The notes below the pieces were generated by a model. That model had not been told where the DNA came from. It searched no databases and saw nothing but the letters and a program-made list of their open reading frames with translations. Below, piece by piece: positions 51,308 through 60,664 of a stretch of 64,000 bases of DNA (positions within the stretch are counted from its first letter, which is position 1; each line of letters begins with the position of its first letter). Source of the stretch: JAEUOS01 sp965279115. GTDB taxonomy: Bacteria > Pseudomonadota > Gammaproteobacteria > Burkholderiales > JAEUOS01. The stretch covers positions 3,348,001 through 3,412,000 of the forward strand of contig OZ257137.1 in NCBI GenBank assembly GCA_965279115.1, in the 5' to 3' direction. The position numbers and the translations under genes were made by a program.

Positions 51308-52555
51308 ATGTTCCGCACCTCCATATCCCTCGAAGCCTCCGATCCCGAGCTGTATTCCGCGATTGCTCTCGAAAATCGCCGGCAGGAGGACCATATCGAG
51401 CTGATCGCCTCCGAGAACTATGCCTCCCCCGCCGTGATGGCCGCCCAGGGGTCGCAGTTGACCAACAAGTACGCGGAGGGCTATCCGGGCAAGCGTTACT
51501 ACGGTGGTTGCGAATTCGTCGATATTGCGGAGACCATAGCCATCGAGCGTGCGAAAAAGCTGTTCGGCGCCGACGCGGCCAACGTGCAGCCCAATTCCGG
51601 CTCGCAGGCCAACCAGGGCGTGTTCTTCGCCATGCTGCAACCGGGCGATACCATCATGGGCCTATCGCTGGCAGAAGGGGGGCACCTGACCCACGGCATG
51701 CCGCTGAACATGAGCGGCAAATGGTTCAAGGTGGTTTCGTACGGCCTGAACGCAAAGGAAGAAATCGACTACGACCGCATGGAGGCCATCGCCCGCGAAG
51801 AGCGCCCCAAGCTCATCATCGCCGGCGCATCGGCCTATGCCCTGCGCATCGATTTCGAGCGCTTCGCGCGTATCGCCCACGAGATCGGTGCCTACTTCAT
51901 GGTCGACATGGCGCACTACGCGGGGCTGATTGCCGCCGGTGTGTACCCCAACCCGGTCCCGCATGCGGATTTCGTCACCAGCACCACCCACAAGACCCTG
52001 CGCGGCCCGCGCGGCGGGCTCATCCTGATGAAGGCCGAGCATGAGAAGAAGATCAATTCCGCCATCTTCCCCGGCATCCAGGGTGGCCCGCTGATGCACG
52101 TGATCGCGGCCAAGGCGGTGGCTTTCGGCGAGGCGTTGCGTCCGGAATTCAAGGCCTACCAGCAGCAAGTGGTGAAAAACGCCGATGTCATGGCACGCAC
52201 CTTCGTGGAACTGGGCATGCGCGTGGTGTCCGGGCGTACCGAGTCGCATGTGTTCCTGCTCGACCTTCGCGCCAAGAAGGTCACCGGCAAGGATGCCGAG
52301 GTGGCGCTTGACCGTGCCCATATCACGGTCAACAAGAACGCCATCCCCAACGACCCGGAAAAGCCGATGGTGACCTCCGGCATCCGTATCGGCAGCCCGG
52401 CCATGACCACGCGCGGCTTCGGCGAGACCGAGGCGGTGGAAGTGGCGCGCCTGATCGTGCAGGTACTTGAAGCGCCGGCGGACGAAGCCAATCTCGCCGC
52501 CGTGCGGGAGAAGGTTTCCGTGCTGTGCAAGCGCTTTCCGGTGTACGGCGCCTGA
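51308..52555 (+). CDS. glyA: Serine hydroxymethyltransferase
   Basis: PLP enzyme interconverting serine and glycine with tetrahydrofolate. The 415-residue protein starts MFRTSISLEASDPELYSAI, shows ENYASPAVMAAQGS, the PLP lysine in TTTHKTLRGPRGG, and NKNAIPNDPEKPMVTSGIRIG. The ATG at 51308 fits the family length; there is no clear Shine-Dalgarno. It leads the glyA-nrdR-ribD-ribE group, the standard betaproteobacterial arrangement. Confidence 0.97.
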   Translation: MFRTSISLEASDPELYSAIALENRRQEDHIELIASENYASPAVMAAQGSQLTNKYAEGYPGKRYYGGCEFVDIAETIAIERAKKLFGADAANVQPNSGSQANQGVFFAMLQPGDTIMGLSLAEGGHLTHGMPLNMSGKWFKVVSYGLNAKEEIDYDRMEAIAREERPKLIIAGASAYALRIDFERFARIAHEIGAYFMVDMAHYAGLIAAGVYPNPVPHADFVTSTTHKTLRGPRGGLILMKAEHEKKINSAIFPGIQGGPLMHVIAAKAVAFGEALRPEFKAYQQQVVKNADVMARTFVELGMRVVSGRTESHVFLLDLRAKKVTGKDAEVALDRAHITVNKNAIPNDPEKPMVTSGIRIGSPAMTTRGFGETEAVEVARLIVQVLEAPADEANLAAVREKVSVLCKRFPVYGA

Positions 52556-52562
52556 AGGCGAC

Positions 52563-53033
52563 ATGCGCTGCCCCTTCTGCAGCAACGCCGACACGGCTGT
52601 TGTCGACAGCCGCGAGGCTGACGACGGTGCGGTGATCCGGCGGCGGCGGCGCTGCCTGGCTTGCGACAAGCGGTTTACCACCTATGAGCGGGTGGAACTG
52701 CGCATGCCGGTACTGGTCAAGAAGGACGGTGCGCGGGTCGACTACGACCGCGAGAAGCTGCGCGCCAGCTTCAGGCTCGCCTTGCGCAAGCGTGAAGTGC
52801 CTTCCGACAAGGTCGACGAAGCCATCGCGCGCGTCGAGGAACGCCTGATCGGGCTGGCCGAGCGCGAGGTTGCGACCCACCGGGTGGGCGAACTTGTCAT
52901 GCGCGAGCTCAGGAAGCTCGACAAGATCGCCTACATCCGCTTTGCCTCCGTGTACCGCAGCTTCGAGGACCCCGAGGAATTCGAGGACGTGGTCGCTGAA
53001 CTCACCCCGACGCGACGTCCGCGTCGCACCTGA
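52563..53033 (+). CDS. nrdR: Ribonucleotide reductase transcriptional repressor NrdR
   Basis: A 156-residue regulator: zinc ribbon with C3, C6, C31 and C34 (MRCPFCS and CLACDKRF), followed by an ATP-cone domain (about 49-139) that senses dNTP/ATP. It binds NrdR boxes upstream of ribonucleotide reductase genes. The ATG at 52563 follows the glyA stop by seven bases, so it is likely cotranscribed with it. Confidence 0.96.
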   Translation: MRCPFCSNADTAVVDSREADDGAVIRRRRRCLACDKRFTTYERVELRMPVLVKKDGARVDYDREKLRASFRLALRKREVPSDKVDEAIARVEERLIGLAEREVATHRVGELVMRELRKLDKIAYIRFASVYRSFEDPEEFEDVVAELTPTRRPRRT

Positions 53034-53067
53034 GTACCTGCCAGTTTCGCGGCAACCGGGACTCGCC

Positions 53068-54186
53068 ATGTTCACCCCGCTGGACCAGTCATTCATGCGG
53101 CGCGCGCTCGAACTGGCCGGACGCGGCCTCTACTCCACCACCCCCAACCCGCGCGTCGGCGCACTGGTGGTGAAGGACGGCCGCACCGTCGGGGAAGGGT
53201 TCCATCAGGTGGCCGGCGAAAGCCACGCGGAGGTCGACGCGATTCGCGACGCCCGGGCGAAAAACGGCGCTGATGCCGTGCGCGGGTCCACGGTATATGT
53301 GACGCTTGAACCCTGCAGCCACCAGGGGCGCACGCCGCCCTGCGTGGACCTGCTGCTCGCCGAAGGCGTCTCCCGCGTGGTGGCCGCCATGGAAGACCCC
53401 AATCCCAAGGTGGCGGGCCGCGGCTTTGCGCGCCTGCGCGAAGCCGGTGTTGACGTTCGCGTCGGGCTCCTCGCTGCCGAGGCGCATGAACTCAACATCG
53501 GCTTTGTCGCGCGCATGACGCGCGGCACGCCGTGGGTGCGACTGAAGGTTGCCGCCAGCCTGGACGGCAAGACCGCGCTTGCCAATGGCATGAGCCAGTG
53601 GATCACCGGACCGGAGGCGCGCCGCGACGGTCACGCATACCGGGCACGCGCCTGCGCCATCCTCTCCGGCATTGGCACGGTGGTGGAGGACAACCCGCAG
53701 TTGAACGTGCGCGATATCGTCACCCCGCGCCAGCCTCTCAAGGTGATTGTGGACAGCCGTCTGCAGATGCCCGCCGATGCCCGGGTGCTTGCCGAAGGCG
53801 CCGTGCTCATCGCCTGCGCGGTGGATGACGCGTCCGCGCGTGCGCGCATCCAGGCGGCCGCCGATGCTCACGGCACCCGCCTCGAATTCATCACCCTGCC
53901 CAATGCCGCCGGCAAGGTCGCGTTGGGCGACCTGATGCTCGAACTGGGGCGTCGCGGACTCAACGAAATCCATGTCGAATCGGGTTTCAAGCTCAACGGC
54001 TCGATGTTGCGCGAAGGCTGTGTCGACGAATTGCTGGTGTATTTTGCCGCCTCCATCATTGGCGACGCGGGCCAGGGCATGTTCAACCTGCCGCCACTCG
54101 AAAATCTCGACGGGCGCCGTCGCCTGAAGATCCACAACGTCAGCCAGTTGGGCGACGACCTGCGGCTGATCGCCCGCATGGCTTGA
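53068..54186 (+). CDS. ribD: Riboflavin biosynthesis deaminase/reductase
   Basis: A 372-residue bifunctional enzyme. The N-terminal deaminase (about 1-145) has H53 and E55 in SHAEVDAI and zinc cysteines C83 and C92 in LEPCSHQGRTPPC; the C-terminal reductase (about 150-365) begins RLKVAASLDGKTA. Together they convert the pyrimidine from GTP into 5-amino-6-ribitylamino-uracil phosphate. ATG at 53068 fits; longer frames run into nrdR. ribE follows after 12 bases. Confidence 0.95.
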   Translation: MFTPLDQSFMRRALELAGRGLYSTTPNPRVGALVVKDGRTVGEGFHQVAGESHAEVDAIRDARAKNGADAVRGSTVYVTLEPCSHQGRTPPCVDLLLAEGVSRVVAAMEDPNPKVAGRGFARLREAGVDVRVGLLAAEAHELNIGFVARMTRGTPWVRLKVAASLDGKTALANGMSQWITGPEARRDGHAYRARACAILSGIGTVVEDNPQLNVRDIVTPRQPLKVIVDSRLQMPADARVLAEGAVLIACAVDDASARARIQAAADAHGTRLEFITLPNAAGKVALGDLMLELGRRGLNEIHVESGFKLNGSMLREGCVDELLVYFAASIIGDAGQGMFNLPPLENLDGRRRLKIHNVSQLGDDLRLIARMA

Positions 54187-54198
54187 AGGAACCAGCAC

Positions 54199-54807
54199 AT
54201 GTTTACCGGAATCGTCGCGGCGGTTGGCCGCATCATCGAAGTAAAGCCCCTGGGCGGCGGCGATGCCGGCGTGCGACTCACCGTGGAAGCCGCCGGCCTG
54301 GGCCTCGAGGACGTGGTGCTGGGGGATTCCATCGCCATCCAGGGGGCCTGCATGACGGTCGTGGCCAAGGCCGGCAATACCTTCGACGTCGAGGTGTCCC
54401 GCGAGAGCCTCTCGAAGACCGCCGGGCTGGCCGCGCCTGGCGAGGTGAACCTGGAAAAGGCATTGTCCCTTTCCACCCGGCTGGGCGGGCACCTGGTGTC
54501 CGGCCATGTCGACGGCCTGGGCAAGGTGGTGAGCTTCCTGCCGGTGGGTGAATCGCGCGAACTCATCATCACCGCGCCGCGTGAACTGGCCAAGTTCATG
54601 GCCTACAAAGGCTCGGTCACGGTCAATGGCGTGAGCCTCACGGTCAACCGTGTCGTCGACCATGCGGAGGGTGCGGATTTCTCGATCAACCTGATTCCCC
54701 ACACGGTGGATGTCACCACGCTCAGGCACCTGACGCCGGGTGCGGCGGTCAATCTCGAAATCGACCTGATTGCCCGCTACGTCGAGCGCATGTTGACAGC
54801 GTCCTGA
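54199..54807 (+). CDS. ribE: Riboflavin synthase alpha subunit
   Basis: A 202-residue lumazine dismutase that makes riboflavin. It begins MFTGIVAAVGRI, the family signature, and contains the two repeated lumazine-binding domains (about 1-95 and 96-190), each with G-D-S/N-G-x-x-L/C-T features such as DSIAIQGACMTV and KGSVTVNGVSLTV. It is part of the ribD operon with an AAGGAA ribosome site. The rib genes for the other steps are outside the window. Confidence 0.95.
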   Translation: MFTGIVAAVGRIIEVKPLGGGDAGVRLTVEAAGLGLEDVVLGDSIAIQGACMTVVAKAGNTFDVEVSRESLSKTAGLAAPGEVNLEKALSLSTRLGGHLVSGHVDGLGKVVSFLPVGESRELIITAPRELAKFMAYKGSVTVNGVSLTVNRVVDHAEGADFSINLIPHTVDVTTLRHLTPGAAVNLEIDLIARYVERMLTAS

Positions 54808-54848
54808 CCCGTTTTCCCGCATATCCGCGCGCTCCGGCGTGCGCCTGA

Positions 54849-54877
54849 TTGACAAATGACCGACGGTCATTTAATGT
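54849..54877 (+). promoter_or_regulatory. Promoter of the tetR-RND operon
   Basis: TTGACA (54849-54854) and TAATGT (54872-54877) have a 17-base spacer, a near-consensus sigma-70 promoter. The palindromic operator at 54854-54872 fills the spacer, so a bound TetR protein would block polymerase. Confidence 0.75.
54854..54872. promoter_or_regulatory. TetR operator, primary site
   Basis: AAATGACC-GAC-GGTCATTT, a perfect 8+8 inverted repeat with a 3-base centre, lies between -35 and -10 of the operon promoter. Related copies occur at 54887 and 56838. Confidence 0.75.
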
Positions 54878-54886
54878 TCCGCGTGC

Positions 54887-54899
54887 TGACCCGTAGTCA
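54887..54899. promoter_or_regulatory. TetR operator, second site
   Basis: TGACCCGTAGTCA, a variant of the TGACCgacGGTCA core with outer half-sites TGAC/GTCA intact. Its centre is 30 bases from the primary site, just downstream of the -10. Confidence 0.5.
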
Positions 54900-54929
54900 T
54901 TTCGGGCTTTCAAATCGCAGGAAACATCC

Positions 54930-55613
54930 ATGGTTGTCATTCACCGCGCAGTACAGGCCGAGGACAAGGCGGCGCGCCGTGCCGCCATTCTGGCTGCCGC
55001 CGAGGGGCTGATCGGGCGCAATCCCGAGAGTTTTGCCTCGGTGGCGGAGGTGGCCGAGGCGGCCGGCCTCGCCAAGGGCACGGTCTACCTCTATTTCCGT
55101 ACCAAGGAAGAGATCGTTCTGGCCGTACATGCCCAGCATTCCGAAGGTTTGTTCGCCCGCCTCGACGCCACGCTGGCGGCGCATGCCACGGATTTGCGCC
55201 CCGGGCATATCGCCAATGCGTTCTGCGCCTTTGTGACCGAGAACCCGATCTTCCTGCATGTTGGCGCGGTCTGTCATTCCAGTTTCCAGCGCAACATCGA
55301 GCCCGAGGTGATGTTGCAGTTTCGCGCCGCCATCGCCGCCCGGCTCGGGCATTTCGGCCCGCTGCTGGAAGCGCGTTTCCCGGCGCTTGCGGCGGGCGAT
55401 GGCGTGGCCCTGCTGCAGGCTACCTATGCGTTCGCGCTGGGCATGTGGCAATTGTGCGACCCGACGCAGAAAAAGGCGCGCGGCATCGGCGAGCGGCCTG
55501 ACCTGGAAATTTTCAACCGCGACTTCAGGCGCGACCTGTACAAGGGCATCCTGTCCTTGTGGCATGGATTCCTCTCGCCCGATGTGGCGGACCAGAAGGA
55601 GAAAAACGCATGA
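54930..55613 (+). CDS. TetR-family regulator
   Basis: A 227-residue repressor. The helix-turn-helix is at about residues 30-52 (SVAEVAEAAGLAKGTVYLYF) and the rest is the helical ligand-binding domain. The gene is first in the operon with a lipoprotein adaptor and RND pump; its own promoter has a matching operator, so autoregulation is likely. It should release DNA when an efflux substrate binds. It overlaps the adaptor start by ATGA. Confidence 0.93.
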   Translation: MVVIHRAVQAEDKAARRAAILAAAEGLIGRNPESFASVAEVAEAAGLAKGTVYLYFRTKEEIVLAVHAQHSEGLFARLDATLAAHATDLRPGHIANAFCAFVTENPIFLHVGAVCHSSFQRNIEPEVMLQFRAAIAARLGHFGPLLEARFPALAAGDGVALLQATYAFALGMWQLCDPTQKKARGIGERPDLEIFNRDFRRDLYKGILSLWHGFLSPDVADQKEKNA

Positions 55614-56779
55614 ACACCCTGCGGCATACCTCGCAATCCGCACTGGTTGCGATCACCCTGGCCGCGCTTCTGGCGGCCTGCGCACCCAAGCAGGAAACCG
55701 TGCAGGTGCCCCGCCCGGTCAAGGTGATCCAGGCCATGGCGACCGACGGGCAAACCGTGTCCGCCTACGCTGGCGAGATCCGCGCGCGCTTTGAATCGGA
55801 TGTGTCGTTCCGCGTGGCCGGCAAGCTGGTGGCCCGCACCGTCGACCTTGGCACCCAGGTGAGGAAAGGCCAGGTGTTGGCCCGCCTCGACGCCCAGGAT
55901 GCCAACCTCAACGTGATGTCCGCGCGTGCGACGCTGGCTTCCGCCGAAAGCGACCTCGATTTCGCCCGCGCCGAACTGGCGCGCTACCAGGACTTGCTGG
56001 GAAAAAAGTTCGTGAGCCAGGGTGTGTACGACCAGAAGGTCAACGCCTTCAAGGCAGCGCAAGCCAGGCGCGACGCCGCCAACGCGCAGGTCGGCGTGTC
56101 CGGCAATCAGGCCGGCTACACCACGCTCACCGCTGATGCCGACGGGGTGGTCACCGCCCTTAGCGCGGAACCGGGACAGGTGATTGCCGCCGGCCAACCG
56201 GTGGTGCGCATCGCCCGGCTAGGCGAGAAGGACGCCATCATCAACGTGGCCGAGAACCAGCTTGCCCAGGTCAAGGCCAACCCGAATGCGAAGGTGGCTC
56301 TATGGGCCAATCCCGGCAAGCTCTACAACGGCCGGGTGCGCGAGATCGCCGCCGCCGCCGACGCCGCCACGCGAACCTATACCGTCAAGGTGGCCATCGA
56401 GGACGCCGACGATCAATTGCGCTGGGGCATGTCCGCCAATGTCGGCTTCCCGGTGGGTGGCGCAGCTTCGGCCAAAGTGATCGTGCTGCCGATGACGGCC
56501 CTGACGCAAACCGATGACAAGTCCGGCGCCAGACCTGCCGTATGGGTGGTTGGCGGTGATGGCAAAGTCAAACTGGTTCCGGTAACGGTGGCCCGCTATG
56601 CGGAGGAGGGTGTGGTCCTGGCAAGCGGCCTTGCCGGTGGCGAAACCGTGGTGACCGCAGGTGTGCACAAATTGTTGCCGGGTCAGCAGGTGCGCCCGCT
56701 TACCGACAGTGGCGCGGGTGTCGTGCCCAAAGCCGTGGCCAGCAACACTCCCCCAGTGGCACCACGCAGCGCCAACTGA
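55610..56779 (+). CDS. RND efflux periplasmic adaptor, lipoprotein
   Basis: A 389-residue membrane-fusion protein with lipobox LLAAC (C24), a lipoyl/barrel-sandwich region from about 45 (AGEIRARFESDVSFRVAGKLVARTVDLGTQVRKGQVLARLD), a short alpha-hairpin, and beta-barrel and membrane-proximal domains to about 375. It bridges the inner-membrane RND pump to an outer-membrane channel, which is not in the window. AAGGAG precedes the start, which overlaps the tetR stop. Confidence 0.93.
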   Translation: MNTLRHTSQSALVAITLAALLAACAPKQETVQVPRPVKVIQAMATDGQTVSAYAGEIRARFESDVSFRVAGKLVARTVDLGTQVRKGQVLARLDAQDANLNVMSARATLASAESDLDFARAELARYQDLLGKKFVSQGVYDQKVNAFKAAQARRDAANAQVGVSGNQAGYTTLTADADGVVTALSAEPGQVIAAGQPVVRIARLGEKDAIINVAENQLAQVKANPNAKVALWANPGKLYNGRVREIAAAADAATRTYTVKVAIEDADDQLRWGMSANVGFPVGGAASAKVIVLPMTALTQTDDKSGARPAVWVVGGDGKVKLVPVTVARYAEEGVVLASGLAGGETVVTAGVHKLLPGQQVRPLTDSGAGVVPKAVASNTPPVAPRSAN

Positions 56780-56837
56780 AGTCGCAAACATCGATCGACG
56801 GTGGCCGGCGTGTCGCCGTTTTTTTACCTCACGAAGC

Positions 56838-56850
56838 TGACCGACAGTCA
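56838..56850. promoter_or_regulatory. TetR operator, site inside the operon
   Basis: TGACCGACAGTCA, one base different from the perfect core TGACCGACGGTCA, lies in the 88-base gap between the adaptor and pump genes, 18 bases before the pump start. It may control a second promoter or readthrough of the pump. Confidence 0.55.
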
Positions 56851-56867
56851 TCTGGCTGCACCTGACG

Positions 56868-59800
56868 ATGAAAAACTTCAATCTTTCCGAGTGGGCGTTG
56901 AAGCACCAGTCCTTCGTGCTGTATTGCATCGTGGTGCTGGGCTTTATCGGCGTGTTCTCGTATACCAAGCTGGGGCAAAGCGAAGACCCGCCTTTCACCT
57001 TCAAGATCATGACGGTGCGCACCGGCTGGCCCGGCGCCACCGCGCGCGAGGTCGAGCAGCAGGTGACCGAGCGGGTGGAGAAAAAGCTCCAGGAAATGCC
57101 CGAGCTCAACTTCGTGCGCAGCTTTTCCAGGCCCGGTGAATCCCTGGTGTTCGTGGCGGTCAAGGATTCGGAGCCGGCGGCGAGGATGCCGGAAATCTTC
57201 TACCAGGTGCGCAAGAAGATCGGCGACGTGCGCGGGCAATTGCCGGGCGGTATCGTCGGCCCCACCTTCAACGACGAGTTCGGAGACACCTTCGGCAACA
57301 TCTACGCCATCACCGGCGACGGCTACACCTATGCCGAGATCAAGGACCATGCCGAGCGGGTCAAGAAGGAGCTGTTGCGCGTGCCCGACGTGGCCAAGGT
57401 CGAGCTCATAGGGGAGCAGGACGAAAAGATCTTCGTCGAGCTGTCCAACACCAAGGTGGCCAACCTCGGGCTGGACATCAACACCATCGTCACGGTACTG
57501 CAGGCGCAGAACGTGCTCACCCCGGCAGGGAACTTCGAGACGCCTTCCGAGCGCATCTACCTGCGCACCTCGGGTGACTTCGAGTCCACCGAGAGCGTGA
57601 AGAACATTCCGATCCGCGCGGCCGGGCGTACCTTCCGCCTCGGCGACATCGCCAATGTCACCCGTGGCTACAGCGACCCGCCCCAACCCAAGATGCGTTT
57701 CATGGGGCACGAGGCATTGGGAATCGGTGTTTCCATGCGCAAGGGCGGCGACATCATCGCCCTGGGCGGAAACCTCGACCGCGAGCTCGAGCGCATCGAG
57801 AAAACCCTGCCGGTGGGCCTGGACATCGAGCGTGTCAACGACCAGCCGCGCGCGGTGCGCGCTTCGGTGGGCGAGTTCGTGCGCTCGGTGGCCGAAGCGG
57901 TCCTGATCGTGCTGGCGGTGAGCTTCATTTCGCTGGGGGTGCGCACCGGCATCGTGGTGGCGCTGTCCATCCCGCTGGTGCTGGCCCTGACCTTCATGTT
58001 CATGCAGATCTTCGACGTCGGGCTGCACAAGATCTCGCTGGGCGCATTGATCCTGGCATTGGGCCTGCTGGTGGATGACGCCATCATCGCGGTGGAGATG
58101 ATGGCGGTGAAAATGGAAGAGGGCATGGACCGCTTCAAGGCGGCCAGCTTCGCCTATACCTCCACCGCCTTTCCCATGCTCACCGGCACACTGGTGACCG
58201 CGGCGGGATTCCTGCCGATCGCCACGGCGCGTTCCGGTACCGGCGAATACACCGTGTCGATATTCCAGGTGGTGGTGATCTCCCTGCTTATTTCATGGGT
58301 GGCGGCGGTGATCGTCATCCCTTACCTTGGTTACCACCTGCTGCCGCAGGTGCACGGCCACCAGGAGCACAAGCCGGGATTCCTGTCACGCATTCCGGGA
58401 CTGCGCTGGACGGCCGGCGTCGGGCGCAATTTCTATGCGCACTTCCGCGACGTGGTGGAGTGGTGCATCACCTGGCGCAAGACGGTGATCCTGGTGACGG
58501 TTGCCATGTTCGCCCTGTCGATCTACGGCTTCAAGTTCGTGCAGCAGCAATTCTTCCCTTCGTCGACCAGACTGGAATTGATGGTCGACCTGAAACTCGC
58601 CGAAGGCTCGTCGTACCATGCCACCGAAGCGCAGGTGAAGAAGTTTGAAAAGCTCCTCGACCGCGAGCGCGACCTCTACTCCAACTACGTGAGCTACGTG
58701 GGCACCGGCAGCTCGCGCTTCTACCTGCCGCTGGACCAGCAGTTGCCCACGCCTTCGTTCGCCCAGTTCGTGGTGACCACCCGCGACCTCAAGTCGCGCG
58801 AGGAACTGCGCAAGCGTCTCATCGCCGTGCTCGACGGCGAGGAGTTTTCAATGCTGCGCGGCCGCGTGCTGCGGCTGGAGAACGGCCCGCCGGTAGGCTA
58901 CCCGGTGCAGTTCCGCATCAGCGGAGACGATCTTGCGAGAGTGCGCGCGCTCTCGGAGGAGGTGGCAGCGATCATGCGTACCGACAACGCGCTTTCCAAC
59001 ATCAATTTCGACTGGAACGAGCGCTCGAAGATCATCCGCCTGGACATCGACCAGGACCGTGCGCGCGCGCTCAACGTAAGCACGCAGGACCTGGCCGCTT
59101 TCCTGCAAACCTCCATCAATGGCGCCTCGGTCACCTTCCTGCGCGACCGCGACCGCCTGGTGGAAGTGCTGTTCCGTGGCTCCCCGCTGGAGCGGGCGCA
59201 ACTGTCACAACTGCAGAACCTCTCGATACCGACGCGTTCGGGCAAGAGCGTGCCGTTGACCCAGCTGGCCAACATCAGCTACGAGTTTGAGGAAGGCATC
59301 ATATGGCGTCGCGACCGCCTGCCCACCATCACCGTGCGCGCCGACATCTACGACTCCGGCGTACAGGCGGCCACGGTAGCCACGCGGATCGACCCGCAGA
59401 TGGACGAAATCCGCAAGCGCCTGCCGCCGGGTTACCGGATCGAGATGGGCGGCGCCGTCGAGGAAAGCGCCAAGGGCGGGGCTTCCGTTGCAGCCGGGTT
59501 TCCGCTTATGCTGTTGACCATGTTGACGCTGCTCATGATCCAGCTGCAGAGCATCCAGCGCATGGTGCTGGTGGTGCTGACCGCACCGCTGGGGCTGATC
59601 GGCGTGACGCTGTTCCTTCTGCTCTTCAACCAGCCGTTCGGTTTTGTGGCCATGCTGGGCACCATCGCGCTTTCGGGGATGATCATGCGCAACAGCGTGA
59701 TCCTGATCGACCAGATCGAGCAGGACATCAAGGTCGGGCGCAACCCGTGGGACGCGATTTGCGACGCCACGGTGCGGCGCTTCCGGCCAATCGTTCTGAC

Positions 59801-59969
59801 CGCCCTGGCGGCCATCCTGGCGATGATCCCGCTGACCCGCTCGGTGTTCTTCGGGCCGATGGCGGTGGCCATCATGGGGGGCCTCACCGTGGCCACGGCG
59901 CTCACGCTCCTGTTCCTGCCGGCCGCATACGCGGCGTGGTTCAGGGTGAGAAGGCATGCGCTGGCGTGA
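56868..59969 (+). CDS. RND efflux pump, inner-membrane subunit
   Basis: A 1033-residue proton-driven pump with the family duplication: large periplasmic loops after the first and seventh transmembrane segments. Features include the first membrane segment (SFVLYCIVVLGFIGVFSY), LILALGLLVDDAIIAVE carrying the acidic proton-relay residues, and the second half starting TVILVTVAMFALSIYGFKF. Efflux of hydrophobic or aromatic compounds is typical; the substrate is unknown. It is coregulated with tetR and the adaptor. Confidence 0.94.
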   Translation: MKNFNLSEWALKHQSFVLYCIVVLGFIGVFSYTKLGQSEDPPFTFKIMTVRTGWPGATAREVEQQVTERVEKKLQEMPELNFVRSFSRPGESLVFVAVKDSEPAARMPEIFYQVRKKIGDVRGQLPGGIVGPTFNDEFGDTFGNIYAITGDGYTYAEIKDHAERVKKELLRVPDVAKVELIGEQDEKIFVELSNTKVANLGLDINTIVTVLQAQNVLTPAGNFETPSERIYLRTSGDFESTESVKNIPIRAAGRTFRLGDIANVTRGYSDPPQPKMRFMGHEALGIGVSMRKGGDIIALGGNLDRELERIEKTLPVGLDIERVNDQPRAVRASVGEFVRSVAEAVLIVLAVSFISLGVRTGIVVALSIPLVLALTFMFMQIFDVGLHKISLGALILALGLLVDDAIIAVEMMAVKMEEGMDRFKAASFAYTSTAFPMLTGTLVTAAGFLPIATARSGTGEYTVSIFQVVVISLLISWVAAVIVIPYLGYHLLPQVHGHQEHKPGFLSRIPGLRWTAGVGRNFYAHFRDVVEWCITWRKTVILVTVAMFALSIYGFKFVQQQFFPSSTRLELMVDLKLAEGSSYHATEAQVKKFEKLLDRERDLYSNYVSYVGTGSSRFYLPLDQQLPTPSFAQFVVTTRDLKSREELRKRLIAVLDGEEFSMLRGRVLRLENGPPVGYPVQFRISGDDLARVRALSEEVAAIMRTDNALSNINFDWNERSKIIRLDIDQDRARALNVSTQDLAAFLQTSINGASVTFLRDRDRLVEVLFRGSPLERAQLSQLQNLSIPTRSGKSVPLTQLANISYEFEEGIIWRRDRLPTITVRADIYDSGVQAATVATRIDPQMDEIRKRLPPGYRIEMGGAVEESAKGGASVAAGFPLMLLTMLTLLMIQLQSIQRMVLVVLTAPLGLIGVTLFLLLFNQPFGFVAMLGTIALSGMIMRNSVILIDQIEQDIKVGRNPWDAICDATVRRFRPIVLTALAAILAMIPLTRSVFFGPMAVAIMGGLTVATALTLLFLPAAYAAWFRVRRHALA

Positions 59970-59993
59970 GCCAATGGCGCCGGGGCACGCGTC

Positions 59994-60419
59994 GTGAGGC
60001 GAGTGCTTCCCTTTGCCGGTAGTGTCGTGGCGTCGCTGGCGGTGCTGGCGCTGTGGGACTGGAGCGAACGCCGCGTACCCGATGGCACGCGCTGGGTGTC
60101 CGTGGGCAAGGTGATCAGGACCATCGACAGCGGGCGGCTGATGGCCCGCAGCGAGGCGGTGCGCATCGGCAATTCGCGCTGGCTGCATGTGGAGCGCGGC
60201 TATGTGCGCTTCGCCGACGGCGACGAAGTGATGATCGCCGAGCGCCCGGATGGTTACCGGCAACTCTGCACGGTGGCACGCAAGGCTTGCGCCTTCATCC
60301 AGCGCGAATGCGGCCGCGCCTATGTCGATGACCTGCCGGCCAATTGCCGTGCGATACCGCTGCCTGCCGGGCGGGAGTTCTATGTCAACTGGTTGTCGCC
60401 TTTCGTGCCGCATTTCTGA
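59994..60419 (+). CDS. Small anchored or secreted protein of unknown function
   Basis: A 141-residue product from a GTG start, with an N-terminal hydrophobic segment (residues about 3-20, FAGSVVASLAVLALW). The rest is soluble with four cysteines (C93, C99 and two in QRECGR and PANCRAIPL) that could form disulfides. No family was recognised. It follows the pump by 24 bases and may be cotranscribed with the efflux operon. Confidence 0.6.
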   Translation: MRRVLPFAGSVVASLAVLALWDWSERRVPDGTRWVSVGKVIRTIDSGRLMARSEAVRIGNSRWLHVERGYVRFADGDEVMIAERPDGYRQLCTVARKACAFIQRECGRAYVDDLPANCRAIPLPAGREFYVNWLSPFVPHF

Positions 60420-60431
60420 AGGCATGTCGAA

Positions 60432-60451
60432 GGCGCCGGGATGCCGGCGCC
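60432..60451. terminator. GC-rich hairpin after the small protein gene
   Basis: GGCGCCGG-GATG-CCGGCGCC is an 8-bp perfect stem 13 bases after the stop. No T-run follows, so it may be a partial terminator. Confidence 0.45.
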
Positions 60452-60664
60452 ACGACCACACCATAGGCAGTCCGTGAACTGCTTCACGCTCAACCCGGCA
60501 GGGTGTGAGATAGCGCACACGCTCTTGAAGATTTAGGGTTTTCGTAACCTTAATTGAGGGAAATTTTAGGAATGTGAGTTGCGATGGCTTCCTACACTGG
60601 GCTCATCGATGGGCGGCGCATGTCGCGCCCCCGCGAAAGAACGAAACCGGAAGGGAGTATCAAC

